Source: Paenibacillus algorifonticola (GTDB lineage: Bacteria > Bacillota > Bacilli > Paenibacillales > Paenibacillaceae). From it: a stretch of 64,000 bases of DNA. Below the pieces are notes generated by a model, which was not told where the DNA came from, made no database searches, and was given only the letters and a program-made list of their open reading frames with translations. Of this stretch, positions 24,501-32,399 are shown one piece after another (the stretch's first letter is position 1; each line of letters opens with the position of its first letter). The position numbers and the translations under genes are program-made. The stretch lies in assembly GCF_000971975.1 (NCBI RefSeq), contig NZ_LAQO01000002.1, positions 124,001 through 188,000 of the forward strand. Reading direction: 5' to 3'.

Positions 24501-25849
24501 ATCATGTTACGGGGAATACGAATGGCGTTATGATCTCGGACGGCACGAATATTCGTCTCTCCGGCAATGAGATCAGCGGAAATACCGGGTCGGATTATGA
24601 GAATCAAGTGGCGGTTTCCGAACTGCTGCCGGCAACCAAGGCGGCAAGCGTACAGAAAAATGCTCAGAACGCCCCGGTTGCGGATCTCTTACAGATTAAA
24701 GGCGGAGAAGATAGCGAATCGGCGAGAAGCTATCTGCAATTCGATCTGAATTCCATTGAAGGCAAGCTGGCTACCGCATGGCTCTACGTGTATGGACAGG
24801 CGCTGGAGAGCCCTGCTGGAGAGACGGGAGCTGCAACTTCTCTCTATGCAGTGGATAGCAATGACTGGGACAGCGATACAATGCAATGGAATACGTACCA
24901 GTCTCCGCCAGAGCTTGGCCAGAAGCTCACGACTGTGCAGCTGAATAATAACGGCGAGAATGTCTGGTATGTATTCGATGCGACTGTGCTCGTGCAAGAA
25001 CGTCTGGATGGAGATCGGACGATATCGCTTGCTTTTGCCCAGGATGCCGATCAAACCGGTTACTTGACGCAGCTATACAATGGACCCGACTCCAGCTATA
25101 GGCCTTACCTGCGGGTTGAAACTTACCCTCCGGTCGAACTTGCGGCCGTAGCGGTAACGGCGGATCGTTCGCAGCTGGTGCCGGGCATGACTACCCAACT
25201 GCATGTGACCGGCACATACAATACAGGATCGAACGTTTCGTTGGAAAATGCGGACATATCTTTCATAAGTCTGACGCCGGATCTAGTGACTGTTGATAAT
25301 ACGGGCGTGGTTACCGCGCTTCAAGCTGGAGAAGCAACATTGCAGGCAGCTGTCGTCTTGGATGGCGTTGCTCGCACTGGAACGTTCGTTCTTAATGTAA
25401 TCAATAATCTGGCGATTACTGCGCAGTTGTCGGTCGACTCCACGCTGGGTACAAATACAAAAGATAGAGTACTTGACGGAAGCTTGGAAACCCGGTGGAT
25501 ATCAAACGGCTCCCAAACGCCTTATCTGATGCTGGACTGGACAACGGAGCAAACGATCAACCAAGTGAAGCTGTGGAGCGGACATGTGCCGGTTATAGGC
25601 TCGGCCAACTGGCATGTCAGAGATTTTGATCTGCAGTTCTTGGAAGACGGAGAATGGAAGACGATAGCCGAAGTCCGAGATAATGATCAGGACGCTTTTT
25701 TGGGTCAGTATACGATGTTGAATTTGGAAAACCCCGTCGTGACGACTGCCTTGCGCTTCCATTTTGTCCGTCCGTCATGGGGCAATGGCAATTCGAATGA
25801 TATGATGGCCAGAATCAATGAGGTGTTTGTCGGCTTCGTCAACGATTAG
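21533..25849 (+). CDS. Secreted multidomain parallel beta-helix polysaccharide lyase-like enzyme
   Basis: A 1438-residue exported protein. A signal peptide (about residues 1-30, cleaved near VQAEA) precedes a LamG/DUF1080-like domain (about 40-225), two fibronectin type III domains (about 228-320 and 325-418), an F5/8 type C carbohydrate-binding domain (about 423-555), a parallel beta-helix of the pectate lyase superfamily (about 602-1024, from STYNVLDFGADPADNGIDDA through many N-x-I-x-N-N rungs), a DNRLRE/CBM96-like domain (about 1030-1197), a BIG2-like domain (about 1200-1290) and a second F5/8 type C domain to the end. There is no sortase or SLH anchor. With GH88 in the locus, a lyase making unsaturated uronic-acid oligosaccharides is the best guess; a hydrolase cannot be excluded. 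Confidence 0.82.
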   Translation: MTSLIKRSTALLLILSMLFTGLMGSSRVQAEADAESANRIVFEDFENGAPDEFVLDSVSAPYSVVQTDDGNHVYRNFNSSDKQYAYYKKDDLPDDYSVEADISLDSWGGLTPAVPGLLLKYADADNYYEIGYKKSGGSASAKFHIRKRYNNTTSYLAMSAPTSFNTNKVYKVRGEIIGSRIRLYVDEVLLLDVVDSNNPLTSGYPGLFALRTNVDYDNFAVYDATPVEVPEAPSGLSMSEKTSSTVTLRWNPSPSEEVQSYQLFNNGAQVEDATSPVLDSDTDTWSATARNLTPETAYSFTVRSVGSNGLISEDSATVQVTTEEAAVGPEPPFAVHVMETTSTTVKLQWNPLPSSDVSQYVIYNGDSPAVSVSSSTYDANGGLYSALVFNLEPSTEYAFTIRAHTTTELTSVPSNEVIVSTPALSGASATPLTVAGYRASGSDSNIPEYAIDGDIQTRWSAYDDGQWIELDLGSEQLVSYLGVAFYRGDNRRKTIDIEVSNDQTNWTRVYSGDSSGTTIQVEAFGFETVTARYVRVVGRGASEWTSITEIQVYPPHVDGFILSDVEIPPTGPDPDSPIPTKAGLYYADGTPHVPHEAQTVTGSTYNVLDFGADPADNGIDDAQAIRAALAAAALGDEVYIPNGHYQLTSTDKDGVTHFIMKSGVQVRGENQDGVLLVSDHANEQKEFATVEGIVFRMAGQNNIKISNMTITSSWDLNYSTNTSVANPDRGGPKQVIMITSASGKPSYNIMLDGLTIEKFQRTGVVITNSHDVIVENSLFRNATDLAEGGNGYGVSIEGKSKESRLGREDDSRFNVVRNNEFIGPYLRHGTLAHSYTHNNLIENNYYLNSALDAIDFHGEDEYMNEVSGNHIVGGGEAAVGVGNPGATHDAAGPGNYIHNNLIENVKRYGVQVYLGSPDTIIENNTITGFTNAGSQGIRLKNAPGTIVKGNQIVNNTASDFWGIIAMKDDGDPTNAGNGAGIPENIVIQDNHVTGNTNGVMISDGTNIRLSGNEISGNTGSDYENQVAVSELLPATKAASVQKNAQNAPVADLLQIKGGEDSESARSYLQFDLNSIEGKLATAWLYVYGQALESPAGETGAATSLYAVDSNDWDSDTMQWNTYQSPPELGQKLTTVQLNNNGENVWYVFDATVLVQERLDGDRTISLAFAQDADQTGYLTQLYNGPDSSYRPYLRVETYPPVELAAVAVTADRSQLVPGMTTQLHVTGTYNTGSNVSLENADISFISLTPDLVTVDNTGVVTALQAGEATLQAAVVLDGVARTGTFVLNVINNLAITAQLSVDSTLGTNTKDRVLDGSLETRWISNGSQTPYLMLDWTTEQTINQVKLWSGHVPVIGSANWHVRDFDLQFLEDGEWKTIAEVRDNDQDAFLGQYTMLNLENPVVTTALRFHFVRPSWGNGNSNDMMARINEVFVGFVND

Positions 25850-25936
25850 GAACCATCTCGGCCTAAGTCCTTGTCATGCGGGCTTAGGCCGAAGTTCTGT
25901 TATACAGCTGGTTCTATTAATGTACTCGAATTTACA

Positions 25937-26008
25937 TAGTTTTTCTCGATTTCGTGTTATTTTTTCTGGAAGCCATCAAATTTATACTAGTAGTAGAAAG
26001 CGATTACA
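25937..26008 (+). promoter_or_regulatory. Activator-type promoter with shared motif and cre site (importer operon)
   Basis: TAGTTTTTCTCGA (25937-25949), 46 bases, TATACT (25983-25988), the same layout as at 21305. AGAAAGCGATTACA (25995-26008) matches the cre consensus at 13 of 14 positions and overlaps the start region of transcription. Confidence 0.7.
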
Positions 26009-26029
26009 AACATTGAGAGGGGCATAAAG

Positions 26030-27364
26030 ATGAAGAAATACGGGTTAGTCTTGCTGTCTGTTGTCTTGCTGCTCGGCTTGCTGAGCGCATGCGGAGGAAA
26101 TGGAAAGAACAATAATGGCGCCGCAAAGGCAAACAAGGAAAATGCGAACAATACGCCGAGTGCGGAAGTGGCTGCTGAGTCAAAAGAACCTGTGGAGCTT
26201 GAGATGTCCGTTTGGGGCAGCGATGCCCAGGTGGCGTTGTATGACGAGCTTGCTGAGGAATACAATAAGCTCCATCCGAATGTGACAGTCAAAACTACCG
26301 TGATTCCGTGGGCGGACTACCAGCAGAAACTGGCGATCATGGCAGCAACCAAAACCTCGCCTGATATCGTATGGATCTCAGAGCGCATGATTCCGCAATT
26401 TATGAATGGGGGCCAACTGCTGGATATTTCGTCCGTGAAAGAGGATGCGGCTTATGCGTTCGATGATATAATACCATCCACGCTCACTGCATTTGAAAAG
26501 GACGGCAAACTCTACGGCATTCCATTCTCTACGCCGCCTCAGGTCGTTTTCTACAATAAAAATCTGTTTGAAGCGAATGGATTGAAGTCGCCAATGCAGC
26601 TTTATGAAGAGGGCAACTGGACTTACGATGAGATGGTCAAAGCGTCCGAAGCGATCTCCAAACCGCAGGAAGGGGTATACGGCGTGAAGTTCATACAAAA
26701 TTCCTCCAACTGGTCCGACAATCTGATTCCATTGATTTGGGCGATGGGCGGCGAAATCTTCAACGAAGACACAACGCAATTCGCTATGAACACGCCGGAG
26801 ACGGCCAAAGCGATCAATCTTTTTAAAGGGCTGCTCGATAAGAAAGCGCATCCAAGCATCGGCGAGCAGTTAACTTTCGATACAGGTAAGCTTGGTATGG
26901 CGTTTGAGAACGTTACCCGTACAAGCGCTTACCGTGACAAAGTCGATTTCGAATGGGATATTGCTCCGCTTCCGGAAGGCGATCATGGCGTCAAGATGCC
27001 TATTGGCTTTGGAGGCTATTCGATCTTCAAGGATGCAGAGTATCCGGAAGAAGCATTGGAATATTTAAAATTTATAAGTAATAAGGAAAATGCAGCTAAA
27101 GTAGCCGAGTTTTTTGTGCCGCAGAGAGAGTCTGTCCTGTACTCCGATGAGTATCTGAACAAGTTCCCGTTCCCGACTGTTGAAACGATGAAAGTGGCTG
27201 CGTACGATCGGTTGGCCAAAGGTACAATCCGGCCTTCCCATCCGAACTGGGTCAAGATTGACGAGCAGGTGACATTAAACCTGGACGCGATTTTGCTCGG
27301 TTCCACGACAACCGAGCAAGCGTTGAAAAATATGGAAGACAGCATTAATCCTCTATTGAAGTAA
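26030..27364 (+). CDS. ABC transporter extracellular sugar-binding lipoprotein
   Basis: A 444-residue family 1 solute-binding protein with a lipoprotein signal (lipobox LLSAC, Cys near residue 24) followed by a Lys/Asn-rich linker. The mature part shows the family pattern: ELEMSVWGSDAQVALYDEL, PDIVWISERMIPQF, LYGIPFSTPPQVVFYNKNLF, and the wall segment GMAFENVTRTSAYRDK. It catches oligosaccharide outside the membrane and hands it to the two permeases encoded next. The gene is preceded by the shared activator motif and a cre site. The likely ligand is the product of the secreted enzyme upstream, with a uronic-acid end later removed by GH88. Confidence 0.9.
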   Translation: MKKYGLVLLSVVLLLGLLSACGGNGKNNNGAAKANKENANNTPSAEVAAESKEPVELEMSVWGSDAQVALYDELAEEYNKLHPNVTVKTTVIPWADYQQKLAIMAATKTSPDIVWISERMIPQFMNGGQLLDISSVKEDAAYAFDDIIPSTLTAFEKDGKLYGIPFSTPPQVVFYNKNLFEANGLKSPMQLYEEGNWTYDEMVKASEAISKPQEGVYGVKFIQNSSNWSDNLIPLIWAMGGEIFNEDTTQFAMNTPETAKAINLFKGLLDKKAHPSIGEQLTFDTGKLGMAFENVTRTSAYRDKVDFEWDIAPLPEGDHGVKMPIGFGGYSIFKDAEYPEEALEYLKFISNKENAAKVAEFFVPQRESVLYSDEYLNKFPFPTVETMKVAAYDRLAKGTIRPSHPNWVKIDEQVTLNLDAILLGSTTTEQALKNMEDSINPLLK

Positions 27365-27387
27365 CCCTCCAGAACGATGGAGCATTG

Positions 27388-27420
27388 CGAGATCACCATA
27401 TGAACAATAGGGTGATCTCG
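27388..27420 (+). other. 10-bp perfect hairpin between binding-protein and permease genes
   Basis: CGAGATCACC and GGTGATCTCG around 13 bases, no T-run. It is probably an RNA 3' end stabiliser or partial terminator that gives more binding protein than permease. Confidence 0.6.
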
Positions 27421-27469
27421 TATATTAAAGGGAGGGTTTCGTCATATTCACAACAGGAGGTAGGCGCAA

Positions 27470-28378
27470 ATGGCCGGAGGTAAGCCAGCAGGTTTAGCAA
27501 CTTTGAAATCAAAAGAAATGTGGATGGGATATTTGTTTATACTGCCTATTGTGGCGGGATATTTAATCTTTCTGTTTGGCCCGATCGTTTACGCTTTCGT
27601 GATGAGCTTTACGAATTGGTCGTTATTTGGAAATAAGGCGTATATTGGTTTGGATAACTATATTTACGCCATGCGCGATGATCCCGTCTTCTGGGATACG
27701 GTCGTGAATACCGTATATTTCTCTGCGGGCTTGGTCCCGCTGAACATTGTATTATCGCTTTTGCTGGCCATGCTGTTGAAACGGAAAATATGGGGTATCG
27801 GCTTGTTTCGGACCGCGATCTTTACGCCGGTAGTCGTTTCCCTCGTGGTTTGGGGGATCGTATGGAAGTTTATTTTCTCTACGGACGGTGGATTAGTCAA
27901 TCTGCTGATCCGAACGTTTGGCGGAACGGAGATTCCCTGGCTTTTCTCGGAAACTTGGACGATGCCTACCGTTATAGTGGTCAGTGCGCTTAAAGGTGTG
28001 GGCATGAACATGGTCATCTTCCTGGCCGCTCTGCACGATGTGCCGAAGGATTATTACGAGGCTTCCAAAATTGACGGCGCTTCGCGCTGGGAAACCTTTA
28101 AATCCATTACACTGCCAATGATTACGCCAGCCGTATTCATGGTAACGATAATAACCGTTATCGGTTCTCTTAAAGTGTTCGGACAAATCTATGTGATGAC
28201 AGGCGGAGGGCCGGGAACAAGCACGTACGTGATGGTCTTCTACATTTTCAAACAAGCGTTCCGCTCCTACGAATTCGGTTATGCATCGGCACTGGCATTT
28301 ATTTTGTTCAGCATTATCCTGGTTCTGACTTTGATACAGTGGAAACTAAGAAAGAGATGGGTACATTATGAACAATAA
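27470..28378 (+). CDS. ABC sugar permease, MalF/UgpA type
   Basis: A 302-residue integral membrane protein with six predicted segments, starting behind AGGAGGTAGGCGCAA. The cytoplasmic coupling motif is clear: YYEASKIDGASRWETFKSIT (EAA loop, about residues 196-215). With the next protein it forms the membrane channel of a CUT1-type importer. Its stop overlaps the second permease gene by 11 bases. No ATPase gene is in the locus, as is usual in Bacillota where a shared MsmX-like ATPase energises many importers. Confidence 0.92.
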   Translation: MAGGKPAGLATLKSKEMWMGYLFILPIVAGYLIFLFGPIVYAFVMSFTNWSLFGNKAYIGLDNYIYAMRDDPVFWDTVVNTVYFSAGLVPLNIVLSLLLAMLLKRKIWGIGLFRTAIFTPVVVSLVVWGIVWKFIFSTDGGLVNLLIRTFGGTEIPWLFSETWTMPTVIVVSALKGVGMNMVIFLAALHDVPKDYYEASKIDGASRWETFKSITLPMITPAVFMVTIITVIGSLKVFGQIYVMTGGGPGTSTYVMVFYIFKQAFRSYEFGYASALAFILFSIILVLTLIQWKLRKRWVHYEQ

Positions 28379-29201
28379 AAAGATAACATCCAACCTTGCA
28401 TCCTATCTGGTTCTAACAATCGTTTCCTCCATCGTGTTGTTTCCTTTTTTTTGGATGGTCAGCACATCCTTGAAGACGGAATCCGAGGTGTTTCTATTTC
28501 CGCCCCAGTGGATACCCGCAGCTTGGGAATGGATCAATTATATTCGCGTGTTTACGGAAATGCCGTTTCATCTCTACTTTTTTAATAGTATGTATATCGC
28601 GGTGCTCGTCACGGCAGGCACTTGTTTCTTGTCCGCATTGGCAGGCTATGCGTTTGCCAGATTGCACTTTCCATTCAAAAACGCGATCTTTCTGTTCCTG
28701 CTCAGCGGGATGATGATTCCTACCGAAGTTACGGCCATTCCTTTATTCAACTGGATGTCAAACCTCGGATTCATCGATACGCATATTCCTCTAATTCTTC
28801 CGCCAATGCTTGGATCGGGTGGGATGTTCGGCGTATTTCTCGTACGTCAGTTTCTAATTACAGTTCCTATTGAACTGGATGAAGCAGCCAAAATGGACGG
28901 GTGTTCGCCGTGGCGCACGTTCAGGTCGATTATGCTCCCGATCGCCACGCCCGCATTGGCAACCGTAAGCATCTTTACATTCATGAATAGCTGGAACGAG
29001 TTTTTTGAACCGCTTATTTATTTAAATACGAAGGAATTGTTCACGTTGCCGATCGGCTTATCCATGCTGACTACGGATGCCGGCGTGGACTGGCCGCTGC
29101 TGCTTGCCGCTTCGACCATAGCAACTGTCCCTATTCTGGTCGTTTTCTTCCTGGCTCAAAACAAGTTTATTGAAGGCATTGCCAATACGGGCTTGAAATA
29201 A
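28368..29201 (+). CDS. ABC sugar permease, MalG/UgpE type
   Basis: A 277-residue permease partner. Six membrane segments and the EAA loop ELDEAAKMDGCSPWRTFRSI near residue 165 mark the family; the end (NKFIEGIANTGLK) is the standard MalG-like tail. Its start codon lies inside the end of the preceding permease gene. The operon ends here: only an eroded region follows, and no terminator was found directly after the stop. Confidence 0.92.
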   Translation: MNNKKITSNLASYLVLTIVSSIVLFPFFWMVSTSLKTESEVFLFPPQWIPAAWEWINYIRVFTEMPFHLYFFNSMYIAVLVTAGTCFLSALAGYAFARLHFPFKNAIFLFLLSGMMIPTEVTAIPLFNWMSNLGFIDTHIPLILPPMLGSGGMFGVFLVRQFLITVPIELDEAAKMDGCSPWRTFRSIMLPIATPALATVSIFTFMNSWNEFFEPLIYLNTKELFTLPIGLSMLTTDAGVDWPLLLAASTIATVPILVVFFLAQNKFIEGIANTGLK

Positions 29202-29363
29202 TGCGTTTTCTCCAAAAAGGACTGCCAAAGATCAGGACAAGATCAATGGATATTGAGGGAAAGCGAAGAATATAGCTGAAAATACCCTGCTTATTTGAGC
29301 GTAATACTGCAGTTCTGCAATGTCTGACGCTGTGACTCGTGAGAATTCGCTGTAATGCTGATG

Positions 29364-29567
29364 AATGCACTAATACCGCAAGAAAAGGAAGCGCTACTTA
29401 CTTTCATAGATGCAGCGGAAATCAGTTCTTGGGCTCAGAAAGCAGTCGTGCAAGCGGTACAATCAGGCTTGATCAAAGGCAATGAGGATGGTGCTTTCCG
29501 TCCACATGACGAAATAACACGTGCAGAGATGGCGTTAATACTCGCAAACGCTTCGGGTAAGTCTACA
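29364..29567 (+). pseudogene. SLH-domain protein fragment
   Basis: A stretch reading FIDAAEISSWAQKAVVQAVQ, SGLIKGNEDGAFRPHDEITR and AEMALILANASG is one complete S-layer homology repeat. It has no signal peptide, no partner repeats and no ribosome site, and the frame then runs into a terminator and an intron. It is the remnant of a cell-surface protein gene, not a gene of its own. Confidence 0.65.
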
Positions 29568-29647
29568 GGGGAGTATGGATCAAGTTTTGGAATAAGAAAA
29601 AACGGCGGATCCGAGCATGATAGTTTTCTACATTTGATCAGAACGAG

Positions 29648-29679
29648 GCAGCCCTCAATTAACTCGGGGCTGCTTTTTT
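29648..29679 (+). terminator. Terminator used as target of a group IIC intron
   Basis: GCAGCCC / GGGCTGC with a 12-base loop and six T. The intron 5' end follows two bases later, the classic insertion point of group IIC introns. Confidence 0.75.
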
Positions 29680-29681
29680 AT

Positions 29682-29984
29682 GTGCGCCCAGCATGGGCGC
29701 TATCTATAGGGTGTAAGTCCTGAATGGTGAAGGCAGTAGTAGCCATTAGCTTAAGACAAGGGCGTCCACCGTGAGGTGGAATATGAAGGAAGTCGGCGGC
29801 AAACATCCGGTTCGAGGAACACGAATCTCATATCAGGCTAACGTTCATTGGATAAGACTGCATAACAAGTCAAAGTCCTTACTGCCGAAGATGAACGGAA
29901 GTAAATGAGGCGAATAGATGGAGGGAAAGATAGCGTTCTTACCTGGGGAGATCTGTGCGAAATACGAAGACATCTTCGTAACCC
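29682..29984 (+). mobile_element. Group IIC intron, 5' fragment (Oceanobacillus iheyensis type)
   Basis: The segment begins GTGCGCCCAGCATGGGCGC, then ATAGGGTGTAAGTCC, GGTGAAGGCAGTAGTAGCCA, GAACACGAATCTCATATCAG and CAAAGTCCTTACTGCCGAAG. In order and spacing these follow domains I to III of the well-known class C intron of O. iheyensis, including the GUGYG 5' end. The element is cut at 29985 by the IS copy. Its reverse transcriptase gene and domains V and VI are not found after the IS, so it cannot splice. Confidence 0.85.
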
Positions 29985-30163
29985 TGGATTGTCAACAGTA
30001 AATTAGACAGCTTTTTTAAGGGCTGTAAGGCGATATTGAACAGGTGTCAGGTATCCCAGCGTTCCGTGAATGCGATGCTTGTTAAACCAGTTGACGTAAT
30101 CGTATAGTTCCAGTTCCAGATGATGAAGGCTTTGGAAGTTCATCTGGTTGATGAACTCCGTTT

Positions 30164-30796
30164 TCATGACTCTATAGGTGTTTCAGCCACCGCATTGTCA
30201 TAGGGACAACCCTTCATGCTGAGCGAACGGCCGATTTCAAAGGTCTCCAAAAGTTCGTCCATTTTTTCATTTTTAAATTCACTGCCTCGGTCCGTATGGA
30301 ACCACTGAATGTGACGGAGATCGCCCTCTACGGTAGCAAAGGCGCGGGAAACCAGAGCCGCATCCTTGTTTGGGCCCACACTATGACCGACGATTTCTCG
30401 ATTGAACAAGTCAATCAGCACGCAAATGTAATGCCACTTGTTTTGGACCTTCACATACGTCAGATCACTCACAACGAAGCGCTTGGCTTCCGTCTGCTCG
30501 AACTCACGATTCAGAACATTCGCTGTCGTCGCTTCGTTGCAAGACGTTTTACGGGGATTATACTGGGCGATCGTGTAGGTGGAGACCAACCCTTGCTCTT
30601 TCATGATTCGCCCGATACGACGTCTGGAGACGGCGATTCCTTGTTCATGGAGCTTGGCTTTGATCTTGCGTGTGCCGTAAGCTTTACGATTCTTGTAGAA
30701 TATTTCGACAATCGCTACGGTTAGTTCATCCGCTGTCTTTTGATCCTTGGCTTCATAGTAGAAGGTGCTTTTTGCGATTTGCAGGACGTTACACAT
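30164..30796 (-). pseudogene. IS3-family OrfB transposase, frameshifted near the end, copy 2
   Basis: The frame is open upstream toward OrfA, as expected for -1 frameshift fusion, and a start at MCNVLQIAKSTFYYEAKDQK is only the first Met. HTH_21 (NRKAYGTRKIKAKLHEQG) is followed by the integrase core with the first two catalytic Asp in VVSDLTYVK and WFHTDRGSEF and the Glu in DNAVAET. One base is missing right after that Glu, so the product stops at PIES instead of continuing about 50 residues; the lost part is still readable in another frame down to about 30010. Confidence 0.8.
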
Positions 30797-30837
30797 TGCT
30801 GATACCGAGTATTTATCACGGTTATTCTGGATGATAG

Positions 30838-31119
30838 CTACTTTCGTCCCATGATCAGCGCGACTTGCTTTAAAATATCGTTCTCCATTTTCAAACGTTC
30901 ATTTTCTTTTCGTAAAGCAATCAGCTCATTTTCTTCTGACGAACGGTTGTCCTTCTCCTTGAAGGAACCCGTGGTCTTGACTTGCTTGATCCAGCGATCC
31001 AAAGCCGAGGCAGTGAGGCCATATTCCTCAACCAGATCCGCTCTGGATTTTCCGTTTTCATATAATAGCACCATTTGTTTCTTAAACTCTGCTGTAAACG
31101 TACGTCGTTGTTTTGGCAT
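30838..31119 (-). CDS. IS3-family OrfA transposase subunit, copy 2
   Basis: A 93-residue intact OrfA: HTH region (MPKQRRTFTAEFKKQMVLLY, then VEEYGLTASALDRWIKQ) and a leucine-zipper-like tail (ENELIALRKENERLKMENDI). It binds the IS ends and, after a -1 shift near its stop, forms the N-terminal part of the full transposase. GGAGCGGATCTCTACA precedes the start. Because OrfB is broken, the copy can probably move only if helped by another element. Confidence 0.85.
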   Translation of the reverse strand: MPKQRRTFTAEFKKQMVLLYENGKSRADLVEEYGLTASALDRWIKQVKTTGSFKEKDNRSSEENELIALRKENERLKMENDILKQVALIMGRK

Positions 31120-31201
31120 TGTAGAGATCCGCTCCTTAGGATGATAGGTTTATTCTACAAGCCCTCATTTTTATTGTCCAACTAAGTGTAGCCGATCCAT
31201 T

Positions 31202-31465
31202 CACAATGTTTACATAGAAAAGGGTAAACCGCTTTACCGAATGATTGAAACGGAAATCCTTAAAGTCAATAGCTATCATCATCAGGGGATTAAGGAGCTG
31301 TCAAAGCAACTAATTTCTGTTGCAATTGCTGAAGATGGTATGATAGAAGCCGTTACTATGCCAGAAAAGAAGTTTGTTTTAGCTGTTCAGTGGCATCCAG
31401 AGTTCAGTTACAAATCGGATATTTATAACTTTAGGTTATTTGAGGAATTTGTAAAATCGTGTTAG
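31202..31465 (+). pseudogene. Class I glutamine amidotransferase (peptidase C26-like), C-terminal fragment
   Basis: The last 88 codons of a gamma-glutamyl-gamma-aminobutyrate hydrolase-like gene (PuuD type). It reads VYIEKGKPLYRM, VNSYHHQGIKEL and ends with the catalytic His and Glu in AVQWHPEFSY. The Cys half is missing: the frame runs directly out of the IS end at 31199. It cannot be active. Confidence 0.8.
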
Positions 31466-31584
31466 AGGTATTCGTATACGAGAACTTCGCTTATTGAACT
31501 AGTGGGTACAATAGTTCAATAAAACAGTGGCAGTCTATGACTTTATTGTCCTTGAACAACAATAATTGAATTACAGGTGGAATT

Positions 31585-31643
31585 AGCACCCCTTACGTTT
31601 AACTCGTTGAAAAACAAATTAAACGTAAGGGGTGCTTTTTTTA
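31585..31643. terminator. 18-bp perfect hairpin terminator
   Basis: AGCACCCCTTACGTTTAA and TTAAACGTAAGGGGTGCT around 16 bases, with seven T after it. It ends the amidotransferase transcript unit; the stem is unusually long for a terminator. Confidence 0.75.
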
Positions 31644-31948
31644 TATCCAAAAAGCTATAACAAGTAAGACGAAGGAATACGATTGCGGTCAGTGGCTATG
31701 CTGCTGCTAGTAATCCTATTGAAGCAGAAGATTTTAATGCTTTAAAAACTACATTTCTATATTTGCATTAATAAAATGAAATACGCTTTACTAGATCATA
31801 TGGATTAGCGCAGACATTGAGTCACATGCTACAATTGGGATAAATAATGTTAGATATAAAGGTTGGTTTTTATTAGCGACAGAAATTTGCATTGCTATGG
31901 ATCTAAAACATCAATCAGCAGCTATATCTATTAAAGGAGGTAAGCGCC
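31644..31948. other. Eroded spacer, no supported gene
   Basis: About 300 A/T-rich bases. A short readable piece (GYAAASNPIEAEDFNALKTT around 31697-31757) has no start and may be the debris of a gene. Nothing else is supported. Confidence 0.4.
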
Positions 31949-32044
31949 GTGAGTTCAATATTATTTATCGCGGGTTGGGCTATAGTTGGAATTTGTATTG
32001 GAGGTTTAATTGTGTTTATAAAATCCATGCCTAAGAAAAAATAA
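31949..32044 (+). CDS. Short membrane peptide (31 aa)
   Basis: GTG start behind a perfect AAAGGAGGTAAGCGCC site. The product MSSILFIAGWAIVGICIGGL continues VFIKSMPKKK: one membrane helix with a Gly-rich face and a basic tail. The strong ribosome site argues that it is translated. It has no family name that I know. It could be a membrane-active toxin-like peptide or a small regulatory membrane protein; no antisense promoter was recognised opposite to it. Confidence 0.5.
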   Translation: MSSILFIAGWAIVGICIGGLIVFIKSMPKKK

Positions 32045-32311
32045 GCATGAGAAGCTTAGATTATATAACAAAGGTTTTTAGGTGTGTAGGGGTTAGAAAA
32101 TGTCTTAGGTCAGACAACCATCCTCAAAAATGAGAATGGTGTAGTGCTAGATGGTTTGTTGATGATTTTGAGATAAGTAAGTGTGTTAGATTCAATAAAG
32201 TGCAGCCCTCCATAGACAGAGACATATATATTTTTTTCTCAAATATGTATGTGGCTTGCTTTTTTTCGCTCATAAAAAGACGCATTAATACTAATAATCA
32301 TGTTAATCTCG

Positions 32312-32339
32312 CCGCTTCAGCTGAAGCGGTTTTTCTTTT
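32312..32339 (+). terminator. Terminator-like palindrome
   Basis: CCGCTTCAGCTGAAGCGG followed by a T-rich run. It closes any plus-strand transcript coming from the small peptide gene. Confidence 0.65.
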
Positions 32340-32399
32340 GCTAACTGTATATAGTAAGAGAATGAGGGATTTTAAAAGTTTCAAGAAGGAAATTAATTC

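Larger units (their letters stand above)
29985..31199 (-). mobile_element. IS3-family insertion sequence, copy 2
   Basis: A 1215-bp element with the same ends as copy 1 (left TGGATTGTCAACAGTAAAT, right AGTGTAGCCGATCCA). OrfA is intact; OrfB is frameshifted close to its end. It sits inside the group IIC intron on one side and against a truncated amidotransferase gene on the other. No target duplication is seen (CCC left, TTC right), so DNA next to it was lost after insertion or two copies recombined. Confidence 0.85.
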
